Positions 48,673-58,022 of a DNA stretch of 64,000 nt are shown one piece after another. Numbering within the stretch: position 1 is the stretch's first letter; every line of letters starts with the position of its first letter. Where the stretch lies: positions 1 to 64,000 of the forward strand of contig NZ_AAEW02000002.1 in NCBI RefSeq assembly GCF_000167355.1. The letters run 5' to 3'. The stretch comes from Desulfuromonas acetoxidans DSM 684 (lineage in GTDB: Bacteria; Desulfobacterota; Desulfuromonadia; Desulfuromonadales; Desulfuromonadaceae). The notes beneath the pieces are model-generated. The model saw only the letters and a list, made by a program, of their open reading frames with translations, made no database searches and was not told the origin of the DNA. A program made the translations under genes and the position numbers.

Positions 48673-49074
48673 ATGACAATTGATACACAGGCATGTCCCT
48701 ATCGCCTCAGCACCAAACTGGTATCACTTCTCAACCATGAACTGCAGCGACTCAATTCTGACGTGAGCGGTGATATCATTCTCCACTTTCGAGATCACAA
48801 CTACAGCGCCGAGAGCGGTGGCTTTCACCCCGTGGAGATCATGATCCGTTCCTCGGGTCAAATTGCCTACATCACTGATTTCGCCTACGTCGGTGTCGGC
48901 CCCTATGCCGAATTAACAAAGGAACTCGACTTTGATTTTGGCTTAGGGGTCTTTGGTCACATGGGCCGGGATTATGACATTGCCACAGGCAGAGCGCTCT
49001 TTGATGTGTGGCAAAAGAATTTTGTCTGCTATTACGCCATGGGGAGTTACAACGTCACGAGTGATCCCTCCTAA
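48673..49074 (+). CDS. DUF2787-like protein
   Basis: 133 residues from the ATG behind AAGGAGTCTTAC. The segment HFRDHNYSAESGGFHPVEIMI (read in parts), followed by YITDFAYVG and a FDFG stretch, resembles DUF2787, a family of small proteins frequent in genomic islands and of unknown function. Soluble, no signal peptide. It follows the three-gene operon after 90 bases with its own ribosome site. Confidence 0.65.
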   Translation: MTIDTQACPYRLSTKLVSLLNHELQRLNSDVSGDIILHFRDHNYSAESGGFHPVEIMIRSSGQIAYITDFAYVGVGPYAELTKELDFDFGLGVFGHMGRDYDIATGRALFDVWQKNFVCYYAMGSYNVTSDPS

Positions 49075-49129
49075 CGCGTCGTTCTTCGACTCAAAACCAA
49101 CCTACTACCAACCCGTGAGTTCCTTCATT

Positions 49130-49163
49130 CCCGGCAGTGGTCATATTTGATGACCCTGCCGGG
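49130..49163. repeat. Strong hairpin with single bulged T
   Basis: CCCGGCAG(T)GGTCAT pairs with ATGACCCTGCCGGG: 14 pairs, one extrahelical T and a 5-base loop. It lies between the DUF2787 gene and the first recombinase. No T-run follows, so it is not a typical terminator. Confidence 0.6.
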
Positions 49164-49237
49164 AGACGACCCACTGATCTCACAGATGACGATCCTTTTT
49201 TTGATCCCATTTTTGACCAATACAACGGAGTGTAATA

Positions 49238-50431
49238 ATGACCAGAACCAAAACAAAACGGATGACGGTGCGGGTGATCGAGTCCCTTCCCGGTCCGCCA
49301 TCAAACTCAAAGACGTCCAATATTGAATATTCCGTGGCTCAGGAAACAAACCTGTGTCTCGCCGTGTATAAGAACGGTTCACGTTCCTGGCGCTTTAAGC
49401 AGAAGTTTCGCGGCAAGCGGTTATTCATCACCATCGGCCCCTACCCGCTGTTCAGCTTACAGGAGGCCATTGATAAGACCCGCCACTTCAAAAGACTGAT
49501 TGCTGACGGGATTGATCCGCGTCAGGAGCAACAGCCACAGTCCCAACTGACCCTGGCGCAATTCGTTGAGCAGGATTTCTTGCCCTATGCAAGGAAACAC
49601 TACAAGACCTTCCACAATCAGCAAAACATGCTGGATAAGCGGATCATCAAAACCTTTGGGGCAACACCACTGGCGGATATCTCAAAACGGGAGGTCATGC
49701 TGTTTCACCAGCAGGTGTGTGATGAGACCAGCGGCACCACGGGGAACCGCCACCTAAGCCTGCTGTCGTCCATCTTTAAGTTGGCACTGGAATACGATTT
49801 ACTGGAAAAGAATCCCTGCCGGGGGATCAAGAAGGCCAAGGAAAACAGAAGCCGTGACCGGTTTTTACAGGAGGATGAATACACTCGTTTCATCCAGGTG
49901 TTACAGACAAAGCTTGACCAGCCTTCGGCCTGCGCGATCTTTTTACTGATTGCTCTGGGAATGAGGAAGTCCGAGCTCCTGAGCTTACGCTGGGAAGATG
50001 TCAGTCTGGCAGATCGCCACCTCCACCTGCGCGACACAAAGAATGGTGAATCACGCTACGTGGCACTGAATTCGGTCAGTCATGGCCTGCTTACAAAGAT
50101 GAAGCAGAAACGCAAAGCGTCGAACCCTTGGGTATTCCCGTCACGCACGAGTTCGGAATCGGGGCACTTACAGGATGTGAGAAGGACCTTCGCGACGGTT
50201 TGCCGTGAGTCAAAGATCACCGGTCTGAGGATTCATGATCTCAGACGCAGCCACGCCTCTCACTTATTGAACGCCGGTGTGGACATCTCCATTGTCGGTA
50301 AGATTCTCGGTCACAAATCTCTGAAGAGTACACAAATCTACGCAAAAGTCGCGACGTCATCTCTGGCCCGAACCAGCGAAATCGCATCGAGGAAAATCGA
50401 GGAGGTCATGAACCAAGCCCCGGATTCTTAG
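49238..50431 (+). CDS. Tyrosine recombinase/integrase 1
   Basis: 397 residues. The N-terminal arm-binding domain (about 1-95, DUF4102-like: SRSWRFKQKFRGKRLFITIGPYPLFSL, read in parts) and the SAM-like core-binding domain (about 105-205) are followed by the catalytic domain. Catalytic residues: Arg in GMRKSELL, Lys in DTKNGESR, His-x-x-Arg in HDLRRSH, His in LGHKSLKS and the nucleophile Tyr368 in TQIYAKV. All six appear intact. It is one of two related recombinases here and the nearer to tRNA-Glu, so it is the likely integrase for that site. Confidence 0.92.
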   Translation: MTRTKTKRMTVRVIESLPGPPSNSKTSNIEYSVAQETNLCLAVYKNGSRSWRFKQKFRGKRLFITIGPYPLFSLQEAIDKTRHFKRLIADGIDPRQEQQPQSQLTLAQFVEQDFLPYARKHYKTFHNQQNMLDKRIIKTFGATPLADISKREVMLFHQQVCDETSGTTGNRHLSLLSSIFKLALEYDLLEKNPCRGIKKAKENRSRDRFLQEDEYTRFIQVLQTKLDQPSACAIFLLIALGMRKSELLSLRWEDVSLADRHLHLRDTKNGESRYVALNSVSHGLLTKMKQKRKASNPWVFPSRTSSESGHLQDVRRTFATVCRESKITGLRIHDLRRSHASHLLNAGVDISIVGKILGHKSLKSTQIYAKVATSSLARTSEIASRKIEEVMNQAPDS

Positions 50432-50442
50432 ATCTGGGGCTT
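50415..50442 (+). terminator. Hairpin over the stop codon of recombinase 1
   Basis: AAGCCCCGGAT / ATCTGGGGCTT (one G-T) with the TAG in the loop; TCATTCTCCC follows. It could also close the convergent jetD operon. Confidence 0.6.
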
Positions 50443-50629
50443 CATTCTCCCTATCAAGATCGATCTTTTTTTAGCGAGTTATCAAGGTGTCGACAGAATC
50501 GTATTTATTCCAGTCAAACCCCGCCATCCATTATCATGCAAACCCTGCTACCTGCTCTTATCTGAAATCTGCCAGACTTTCTTATCAAAAAAATCTATTC
50601 CCCGTTCTAGCTTGAACTGTTATGGACAT

Positions 50630-51820
50630 TTACAGGAATAGCTCCTGCTCACCCTTAAGCCCGTTCTTTTCGATCCAGTCGGCCAAAATCAATAAGTCTG
50701 GATGTCGATGTTCGCTTGCAATGAATGACCTCAACAGATTCTTATCATGTACAGTCAACATAGAAAGAGAGGAGGACTCAGAAAAAAAACTCGGATCCAT
50801 CTTCCAGGGAGACCAATCAACGCCCAGCTCTGCGCACAGTGAACCTACCTGAGAAGCGATATGGAGCCCGGCTGGGTCAGGGTCACTAGCGATAAAGACT
50901 GGAGTAGCAGAAAGCTGAAGAAGGTGCTTGATACAGATCTGCCACCAACTCGGGGCGAAACCAGGAAGCCAGACGATTCCCTCTTCAGACGCAGAGTTTT
51001 TGACGACGCGCTCGAAGGACGTCAAGTTCTCGACAAATCGCCAGCAAGAGATTGGATTATTGATCTTGGTGATAGTCAAAATTTGCTGTTGAGTGAGACC
51101 TATCTGGCCGGGGAGAAGTCGTAAATCAAGAGCCCCCTCCTCAGTCGAAACAACCGAAGGTAATTTGATGTAAAGAAGAGGGGTGTGTCCCGAGATTCCA
51201 ACCTCCTCAAAATCGATATTCGATTCGAGCCAGTCCCATTCGGAGGATGTAATGGCTTTTGTTGTTCCTCGGGCAAAAAGAGAGAAGTCACGCTTAGTAC
51301 CGAATCGCTTTTCGGTTATCCATTTGTCCAGCGAGCAAAGTAGTCCATGGCGTTTTAACCGTGTTTCAGGACCAAAGGCGGTCAAATGATCTGCAGCGCA
51401 GAGGAGGATAGGTCTGAACTCCCCTTCAAGATTATCCGCCTGTTCCTGCAAGGTGGTCCGATTCACTAATCCAAGTTTTTCTCGCAAATCCTCGTAATAA
51501 AGAAATGTGATCCACGTCTTTTCCCACCCTTGGGATGTGCGTTTTTCCTCCGTCTCCAGCCAGCCGTGGTTTAATAGAAGGCTGATCAGGTCTTCTGCCA
51601 AAAGCGTGCCGGTGAATCCGGCTTTTTTACGAATCGTAGACCATTTCTTTCGGGGGGTGATGTCCTTCACCCACGAACGGATCATATCTCTCTGATCTTC
51701 TGCAAGGTGCCCGAAGTCGGTGGGAGGTGTAAAGGACGGTCGGCAGAATCGTTTTCCTTTAAGGGTACTGCGTTCACCAACACCCTCGGTTGTAACGATA
51801 ATCTTTGGATCTATCGTCAT
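50630..51820 (-). CDS. jetD: Wadjet JetD-like TOPRIM nuclease
   Basis: 396 residues; the ATG overlaps the jetC stop by 4 bases. The N-terminal half has winged-helix-like parts (SWVKDITPRKKWSTIRKKAGF). The C-terminal half is TOPRIM-like: a Glu in VENLTSFE, then the acidic pair in FIASDPDPAGL (about residue 313), the layout of DUF2220/topoisomerase VI-A-like nucleases. In Wadjet, JetD cuts plasmid DNA held by the SMC complex. Position as the last gene of the JetABCD order supports the call. The subtype (I, II or III) is not assigned; the sequence looks divergent. Confidence 0.82.
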   Translation of the reverse strand: MTIDPKIIVTTEGVGERSTLKGKRFCRPSFTPPTDFGHLAEDQRDMIRSWVKDITPRKKWSTIRKKAGFTGTLLAEDLISLLLNHGWLETEEKRTSQGWEKTWITFLYYEDLREKLGLVNRTTLQEQADNLEGEFRPILLCAADHLTAFGPETRLKRHGLLCSLDKWITEKRFGTKRDFSLFARGTTKAITSSEWDWLESNIDFEEVGISGHTPLLYIKLPSVVSTEEGALDLRLLPGQIGLTQQQILTITKINNPISCWRFVENLTSFERVVKNSASEEGIVWLPGFAPSWWQICIKHLLQLSATPVFIASDPDPAGLHIASQVGSLCAELGVDWSPWKMDPSFFSESSSLSMLTVHDKNLLRSFIASEHRHPDLLILADWIEKNGLKGEQELFL

Positions 51821-54621
51821 GCGGCGTCCTCTGTTTTTTGACGTCGTGCCCATGCAATTTGGGGTGCCCAAGGTTCAGGGGAACGCCAAGTTCGGGTAGA
51901 TAACGTAATATCTGAAGTTTCAAAGACCTTGATATCGTGGGTCGAGGGGGTGGTCAGGACGAACTGGGCACCGCTTGATCGCAAGAAATTGCTAACAAGG
52001 GCGATGTTCATGACATCCAGATGCGCGAATGGTTCATCGATAAATATGAAGCCTCCGCTTTCACCCTGATCCATCATGAGACTGACAAGCAAGATGAGGC
52101 TCTTGATGACCTTTTGTCCCCCTGACGTCTCATCCGTTTCCTTGCGATCAAATCTGAACTCGATCTGCAAACCGGCACTGGCAAGAGACAGATCATCATT
52201 TACGAGAACAGGCATTTTATGTCTGACTTCAACTCCGGCGATAGCTGAAAGTGCACGGACATTTTTGATATATCGGTTCAGCGTCGCTTTAAGAACGTGG
52301 ATGTATTGTTCTCGCGCGTGTTGGATCTCCATTAACGCCCGGTTATTATCCCCACGGCGTTTAGATACCGTTTCCTCTTTGGTCTTGTATTCAGCGACTA
52401 GACGCGCGCCAATCTGAATGACAACAGGGTCTGTTTCCCATTCTTGACTTTGTAAGTCATCTTGGCGTAGCTCAAGTGCTTTTTTAGCACCAGCGAGGGT
52501 TTCATGTTGCGCCTTTAGGTCAGCAAGAATCTCTTTGGTTCGACCCGAAACAGGAATTTTAAGACGAATACTTAGGATAGACTTACGCCAGTCCTGTAAT
52601 TTTGATTGTTCGCCCTTGATTGTTCTTTGTGCGGCAAAAATATCCTCATCCATGGTTTTGATTTGACCCTCAACATTGCCGAGGGCTTTATTCAGGGCGT
52701 TGATGGTGTTTTCGAATCCGACCCTTTTTTTGGAGGCTCCTTCTACCTGACTCTCAAGACTATCGTGCTGCTCCTGGATTTCTGGAAGACGTTTCTCTGC
52801 ATCTGTAAACTCATGTAGTTTTGATTTCAGCTCAGCGTCCGCATCCCAGCCGTTGAGTAATCGTTGACAATCTGTAATCGTGTCCTTTGCAGTATTCAGT
52901 TCCTCTCCGAGTTTTCCCGCCTCTTCTCTGAGGTCCCGTAGCCTGACTGCAATTTCTTCCAGTTCTGCACGCACCGCACCAGTACCAAATGTGAACTTGC
53001 TACGCAAATCCACCCCGACGTAACGACCACCCCTTTGTGTGCTGTGATAGCCTTTTCTGGTTATATAGTCCTGCCCCTGGGGGAGAAAGTTTCCTTCATG
53101 GACATCTTCCACGCGCATCGTCCGATTAAGTAAGTCGATGACCCAGGATTGAACAGGGGCAGAGAATTCAACCATCTCTAAAATTGAGCCGACGCGAGGC
53201 TTTGGTTTGTCTTTTCTATCCGCCGTGATCAGTGAGCGATACTTCTGATCTTCTCCAAAAACTTGTGCCTTTTTTCGGTCATCAGGGTTATCCAGAAGAA
53301 TTGTAAACGCTTCGCCTGCTATCAAGCCTTCAATCGCTGGCTGCCAGCTCGGCTCAGGAATTTCGACTGTATCGCGGAAAACCTGCGCCGACACCCCAGC
53401 ATTTTTTAATGCCTTTATGAGGTCGTCAGTCGGTTTAGGTAAATCCTTCTGGTTACTGACTTCCAAACGAGTTTGTCGGCCGGTATCCTCTTTAATCTGT
53501 TTTGAGATCTCTTTGATCCGGTTTTCAATCCGAGCCTTATCTTGATGAGCTGCATCGAGTTTCTGTGTGAAATCTTCAGCGTCAAAACCATCGTTACGCG
53601 TTGTAACCAGACTCTCAAGGCGCTCTTTTTCTTGCAGGGTCTTTTTGAGACTAGTAAGTTGCTGTGACACACTGCTAAAGCTCGCACGACAGGAATCTTC
53701 TTCACTCTGGGCAATGCATTTACTGCTCTCTGCTTCTTGAATCTGAGTGTTAAGACTTGAAAGAGTCTGGCGTCGTTCTACAAGGGTTTCTCTCTTTTCT
53801 GCCACTTTACGGCGAATCCCTTTGATGTTCCTTCGGGCTCCAACTGACTGCTCGCTTTGTTCCATAAGTTCCATGCGAGGGATATCTTCGGTCAATAACC
53901 TATAGACGTCCTCGGTCTTGCGCTTCCACTCATTGTAGTTATCGATTTTCCCCTGATTTGTCTGAATCTCAAGGCCAAGTGATGCCAGATCTCGGTCAAG
54001 TTCGTCGAGTTCTTGCTTAATGATGGCCTGGTCATCTTTTGCCTTTTGGTAATTATCGAGGGTCTTCTGCTCCCCATACGCTTCAAAGACCAGATTCAGT
54101 ATTTCTCGGGGGGAGCGTGTGCAGAGTTCATCCGTTGCTCCCTGTTCGAGGGTCAAAACTTTACGAATGGCACCACGTAACCCCGCTTTTGCTAGCAAAG
54201 AGTTGTATTCGTTCAGACCGAACCAGTCTTTACCAGCTTTTTCCTCAAGCTGTTCGATAGGGACATCCCCTTCAAGAATACAGTAGTGACGTTCCCAATC
54301 GCCTCCCTTGCGACGGATACGACAGGCGAGGGTTACTTCACTGTTGACGATGGGGAAAAAGGCCGCAAAACCTCGAGCAGTTCGCTCGTTTTTGACGACA
54401 GAACGTAACCATGATGTGGCCATCTTCTTCCGACGCACATAGCGTCGATAATCGCGTTCAGAAGAACAGCGGATGCCCAAAAGAGTCCGGATGCCATCCA
54501 GAAGCGTTGTTTTTCCCGACCCATTCGGCCCTACAACGGTATTGATCTGCCCATCCAGCGGGATAGCTATTCTTTGCCAGAAGTCCCAATGGACAGCTTC
54601 AAAGTTCTTGAATTCGAACAT
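51817..54621 (-). CDS. jetC: Wadjet JetC-like SMC ATPase
   Basis: 934 residues from the ATG behind GGAGGGGGA, giving MFEFKNFEAVHW. Walker A is GPNGSGKTT (31-39). Two long coiled-coil arms (about 220-470 and 600-830) flank a hinge-like middle with SAPVQSWVIDLLNR and GRYVGVDLRS segments. The ABC signature reads ETSGGQK, and Walker B is FIFIDEPFAHLD with the catalytic Glu. This is the MukB/MksB/JetC kind of SMC motor that extrudes DNA loops. It is shorter than type I JetC proteins as I recall them. It overlaps jetB by 23 bases. Confidence 0.88.
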   Translation of the reverse strand: MFEFKNFEAVHWDFWQRIAIPLDGQINTVVGPNGSGKTTLLDGIRTLLGIRCSSERDYRRYVRRKKMATSWLRSVVKNERTARGFAAFFPIVNSEVTLACRIRRKGGDWERHYCILEGDVPIEQLEEKAGKDWFGLNEYNSLLAKAGLRGAIRKVLTLEQGATDELCTRSPREILNLVFEAYGEQKTLDNYQKAKDDQAIIKQELDELDRDLASLGLEIQTNQGKIDNYNEWKRKTEDVYRLLTEDIPRMELMEQSEQSVGARRNIKGIRRKVAEKRETLVERRQTLSSLNTQIQEAESSKCIAQSEEDSCRASFSSVSQQLTSLKKTLQEKERLESLVTTRNDGFDAEDFTQKLDAAHQDKARIENRIKEISKQIKEDTGRQTRLEVSNQKDLPKPTDDLIKALKNAGVSAQVFRDTVEIPEPSWQPAIEGLIAGEAFTILLDNPDDRKKAQVFGEDQKYRSLITADRKDKPKPRVGSILEMVEFSAPVQSWVIDLLNRTMRVEDVHEGNFLPQGQDYITRKGYHSTQRGGRYVGVDLRSKFTFGTGAVRAELEEIAVRLRDLREEAGKLGEELNTAKDTITDCQRLLNGWDADAELKSKLHEFTDAEKRLPEIQEQHDSLESQVEGASKKRVGFENTINALNKALGNVEGQIKTMDEDIFAAQRTIKGEQSKLQDWRKSILSIRLKIPVSGRTKEILADLKAQHETLAGAKKALELRQDDLQSQEWETDPVVIQIGARLVAEYKTKEETVSKRRGDNNRALMEIQHAREQYIHVLKATLNRYIKNVRALSAIAGVEVRHKMPVLVNDDLSLASAGLQIEFRFDRKETDETSGGQKVIKSLILLVSLMMDQGESGGFIFIDEPFAHLDVMNIALVSNFLRSSGAQFVLTTPSTHDIKVFETSDITLSTRTWRSPEPWAPQIAWARRQKTEDAA

Positions 54622-55315
54622 TGTTCTCCCCCTCCAACACCATATCATCCTCTTCATACTTATCATCGTTGACATCATCGATCGACTGATCAGGATCGCG
54701 GAGTAAATCCCCCAAAGTTCCATCAATAATCCGAGACCCAAGGAAGTCGTAATCCAGAGCCAAGTCTAGGATAGGCCCTTCCATCAGATCGTTACCGCGC
54801 ATTGTAATGAATCCATGACGCTTCAAGATTTTCAGGTTGATGTTGATCCGACTCTTTCCGCCAAGTTTTCGACCAAAATCGTTGATCAATGCAGAAAGCC
54901 GGACAATAGGTTTTTCGACATCCCGGACGGTGACCAGAACGGGGGAGGGTAAAAACGACATCTGCGGTTCTTCTTCTACGCCGGCTGAATATTGTCGTTG
55001 CCGTTTCGGTATAATCAAAAGCGCCCACAAAATGACAAGAAGAGCGACGGCATCCTTGGGCAAATTGAAGTTGTTCGACAAGTAATGGGTGTCCTGGCCC
55101 ATCACCTGATCCGTGACTTGCGGAGCCAGTCCAATGGCGACATGGTCTGAAAAGGGATTTTCCAAAAGGCGTAATCCACATGATTCTAATCGCGACAGCA
55201 CATTTTGTCTAAACTCTTCGTTTGTAATAAGAGGAGCTACCATTTCATCGGTTCGTGGCAGCCATCGGTGCGAGATCAGTCGAGCAACAAGAGTTTGTGC
55301 TTGGTTGTGCATCAT
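54599..55315 (-). CDS. jetB: Wadjet JetB-like KITE subunit
   Basis: 238 residues. Winged-helix content: a central LPKDAVALLVILWALLIIP helix and LKILKRHGFITMRGNDLMEGP near the C-terminus, as in MukE/MksE-type KITE proteins. It ends in a very acidic tail (DDVNDDKYEEDD). Such subunits bind the kleisin and DNA in SMC complexes. The start overlaps the jetA stop by 4 bases and the end overlaps jetC, so it is embedded in the operon. Identified mainly by position, size and fold features. Confidence 0.75.
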   Translation of the reverse strand: MMHNQAQTLVARLISHRWLPRTDEMVAPLITNEEFRQNVLSRLESCGLRLLENPFSDHVAIGLAPQVTDQVMGQDTHYLSNNFNLPKDAVALLVILWALLIIPKRQRQYSAGVEEEPQMSFLPSPVLVTVRDVEKPIVRLSALINDFGRKLGGKSRININLKILKRHGFITMRGNDLMEGPILDLALDYDFLGSRIIDGTLGDLLRDPDQSIDDVNDDKYEEDDMVLEGENNVRIQEL

Positions 55316-56628
55316 GCCGATTCTCCAGTCGGGGTAATCGCTCCAGCCGAAAGTTCTTCGATGCCGCAGCGTTGTATTTTTGTTGGAACATCAGAGTTAT
55401 GGATCTTCATTTCCAATGGAAGCCCTGCAAGAATCTTAACCGGATTATTCTTTTCCAGTTCTCCGCAGCGCCCAATCAGGGACAACAATGATAGACGATA
55501 AGAGGATGTTGCAAAGTCCTCTCTTGGAACCACTTCCTCAATAGGCATTGAGGACTTGACCTCTACCAATTCGCCATGAAGATCGTGCAGCGGCTTGTAG
55601 CTAAGGAAGTCAAACTCAACCCCCGTCAGTTCTTCGGATTCGGGGAGAGGTGGAATGATATCTTCTTCTTGGGCTCCTTTTTCAGCATCCATAACGTCCT
55701 CAGCGATATCGGCAAGGATGTCTTCCAGAACAAATGCCTGCTGGGGAGTGGTTGGACAATATTGCTCCCCAAGAATGACCAGATCTTCTATCGACTGACG
55801 TTCCAACCAGTTGGAGATGTCCGATGTCGATACCCCCCTACCTATCATAACTTGATTCTTTTCAATCAAGTTCAGTTCAGACTGGAATCGCGCCGCGATA
55901 TGAAGCATCTTACTTTGGCGCCCTCCGATCTCTTGAGCAAGACGATGAACGCTGATATCCGCTTCAAGATCCGCACTTATCGACTCAATCACCTCTGTCC
56001 CCTTAGAGACCCAGGACCAAACGGATTCAAGCCGAGCTTCAGCCTGCTTAATCCGTTTCTCAGACCCTGATAAGAGCGCACGATCAAAGAAGCTGTCCAG
56101 ATCCGTCAAGCGGCCCAGGAGGTGTTCCATCGCATCAGAATTCACTTTGCCGAGTGCCTGGCTAGCAGCAATCTGTGAGGTGATATAGCCGATCTCACTG
56201 CCGTCCTCTTGTCCAAAGGCCAGAATCGTCGACAAGGAGGCTAAGGCCATGCGTCCTAATGGGCTGAGTTCGTAGGCTCCGACTTCCGGCAGATATGCCA
56301 ACAACTTGTTCTTTTTGAGAGTGAGCAGAGCCGAGTTAAACTTAACCGGAGCCAAGAAAGAGAATAACCGTTCTAAATCGCGTGATGTCCACTGGGGTTG
56401 TTCTGAACGACTACCGATTCCCTGCAGTATCAAAATTCGCACCAGAATTGAGTTCGAAGAGCCTGAAAACAAAGCAGAGAAAACGTCGAGAGTCTCCTGA
56501 GCTTGCTTGAGACGAAACACTCCAGGCAGATCATCGGGGTCGATGTTCGGATGAAAAAAAGATGCAAGGTCTTCGACCGGCCGCTCTTGCTCAGTCGATT
56601 GGTCCTCGGATTCGTTGGGTTCAGACAT
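55312..56628 (-). CDS. jetA: Wadjet JetA-like kleisin subunit
   Basis: 438 residues. An acidic N-terminus (MSEPNESEDQSTEQE) precedes a helical region with a winged-helix-like LKKNKLLAYLPEVGAYELSPLGRMALA. The middle has long helices (about 180-270) suited to bind the SMC neck, and a C-terminal winged-helix-like part follows an acidic linker. This matches MukF/MksF/JetA kleisins in layout and in being the first structural gene of the operon. It overlaps the WYL gene by 8 bases. No catalytic motif is expected or seen. Confidence 0.75.
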   Translation of the reverse strand: MSEPNESEDQSTEQERPVEDLASFFHPNIDPDDLPGVFRLKQAQETLDVFSALFSGSSNSILVRILILQGIGSRSEQPQWTSRDLERLFSFLAPVKFNSALLTLKKNKLLAYLPEVGAYELSPLGRMALASLSTILAFGQEDGSEIGYITSQIAASQALGKVNSDAMEHLLGRLTDLDSFFDRALLSGSEKRIKQAEARLESVWSWVSKGTEVIESISADLEADISVHRLAQEIGGRQSKMLHIAARFQSELNLIEKNQVMIGRGVSTSDISNWLERQSIEDLVILGEQYCPTTPQQAFVLEDILADIAEDVMDAEKGAQEEDIIPPLPESEELTGVEFDFLSYKPLHDLHGELVEVKSSMPIEEVVPREDFATSSYRLSLLSLIGRCGELEKNNPVKILAGLPLEMKIHNSDVPTKIQRCGIEELSAGAITPTGESA

Positions 56629-57463
56629 TTTGCCCCTCCAGCAATGTCAGTATTTCCTCGCGGTTTTCAAGAACCACTTGTTGAATGTATGGATTTGGTG
56701 ATGGGTCAAGCAGGCGCATATGCCCTATTACATAAAACAGGCAGGCTTGACGCACCTTCAACACCGCTTGTCCGGCTTTCATTTCATAATCGAGTGCCAC
56801 AATCTCTTGCTTATCTTCGGGAAGGTCAGGATGAGGCCTGAGAATAAGTGAAACTTTTGTATTCCATCCCTTGTCGTGACGTGGATTCCACGACTGTTTT
56901 CCCTTACTTCTGCTCGGTTGAGTCTCAACCGTGCGACCGATTCGACCTAAAACAAAATCACGGAAAGATTCAGAGGCAAAATCATAAGCCCTCACATGCC
57001 ATCGCCGGCCATCGTGGACATAGTGATGAGGTGCAATAATGCGATGTCGTGTTGTGCTTTGCGACAATGAACTGTAATCAATCGTCACCCAGGATTTCTT
57101 TTCAATTGCTCGCTGAATCACGCGCAAATGATCGGGGCTGACATGGCGAAGTGGAAAGGTCACATGCTCAGCATATTGCCCGACTTGCTGAAGTAGAAAT
57201 GTCTCGGGAGCGGTATCAATAAAAACGGGTTTAAATGTGTCTGTCACATAGTACGTTTTGTCGCTCAGGGAGTAGGTCATGTTGTTTTCGGCCAACTCCT
57301 TGTACTGCGCAATATCCAAGCTGACTTGGGGCCTAGACACCCCCGTCTTGTCGATAACCGTTTGCCTCTTGAGCTGACCCGACCAAAACAGCTCATGCTC
57401 GATAAACTCGAGACGCTTTCGTACACTCCACTTAAGATCGCTAGGTATTTCTGCTGCCCGCAT
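56621..57463 (-). CDS. WYL-domain transcriptional regulator of the Wadjet operon
   Basis: 280 residues from the ATG behind GAGGA, giving MRAAEIPSDLKW. The N-terminal HTH (about 10-65, with TGVSRPQVSLDIAQYKEL) is followed by a WYL domain (about 125-200). There VTIDYSSLSQSTTRHRIIAPHHYVHDGRRWHVRAYD carries the family pattern, with the name residues as R-W-H instead of W-Y-L. A WCX-like C-terminus ends the protein. WYL proteins bind nucleic-acid-type ligands and regulate defence operons, including CRISPR and BREX. It leads the transcript and overlaps jetA, so it is likely an autoregulator. Confidence 0.83.
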   Translation of the reverse strand: MRAAEIPSDLKWSVRKRLEFIEHELFWSGQLKRQTVIDKTGVSRPQVSLDIAQYKELAENNMTYSLSDKTYYVTDTFKPVFIDTAPETFLLQQVGQYAEHVTFPLRHVSPDHLRVIQRAIEKKSWVTIDYSSLSQSTTRHRIIAPHHYVHDGRRWHVRAYDFASESFRDFVLGRIGRTVETQPSRSKGKQSWNPRHDKGWNTKVSLILRPHPDLPEDKQEIVALDYEMKAGQAVLKVRQACLFYVIGHMRLLDPSPNPYIQQVVLENREEILTLLEGQNV

Positions 57464-58022
57464 GATTCCTCGTCGAATAAAAAATAGACCCAGGCTAAAT
57501 AATAGACTCATCAAAAACAAAAGACAAGCTATTAGTGCAAGAGTTCGTAGATGGGTTTCGGTCGGAAGGAGTGGTCTAGTTTGGAGATAGAATGCCTAGC
57601 AGGGGGGTCGTGTCCGGAATTAATCATGCATATTCATGACTAAGTACAACATTTTTTCACTAATGGACATCAGCATCACTGTCTTTACTTGGAAGAACTG
57701 CGTGAAGGTTGTGAACGATGTGAAGGATATTTTGCGATAAAAAATTCACCATATGTGCGCATTCCGCTTCAAACCCACAGGATTGCCATATGACCCTGGC
57801 AAAACATAAGTCCCTGGAATCATATGTGAATAGTTATTGCGGTGTAACGTTGCCATTGGGGTTATATCAATTAAACGGCGATCAGACCGTCTGCTCACGA
57901 ACGGATCGCTTACTTTTTTTTTCGCTTGAGTGGTGCCAAGCGGGTGTAGGTACTTCTAAAAGCCATTCCATTACCTTAGGCAGTACGAACTTTTGGATAC
58001 TGTTGTTCACTCGGGAATGGTC
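57464..58022. other. Gene-free divergent region between the Wadjet operon and recombinase 2
   Basis: About 560 bases. It should carry the leftward promoter of WYL-jetABCD (TATTAT about 40 bases before the WYL start) and that of recombinase 2. A short rightward frame (57790-58056) looks non-coding. No known repeat or RNA was seen. Confidence 0.45.
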
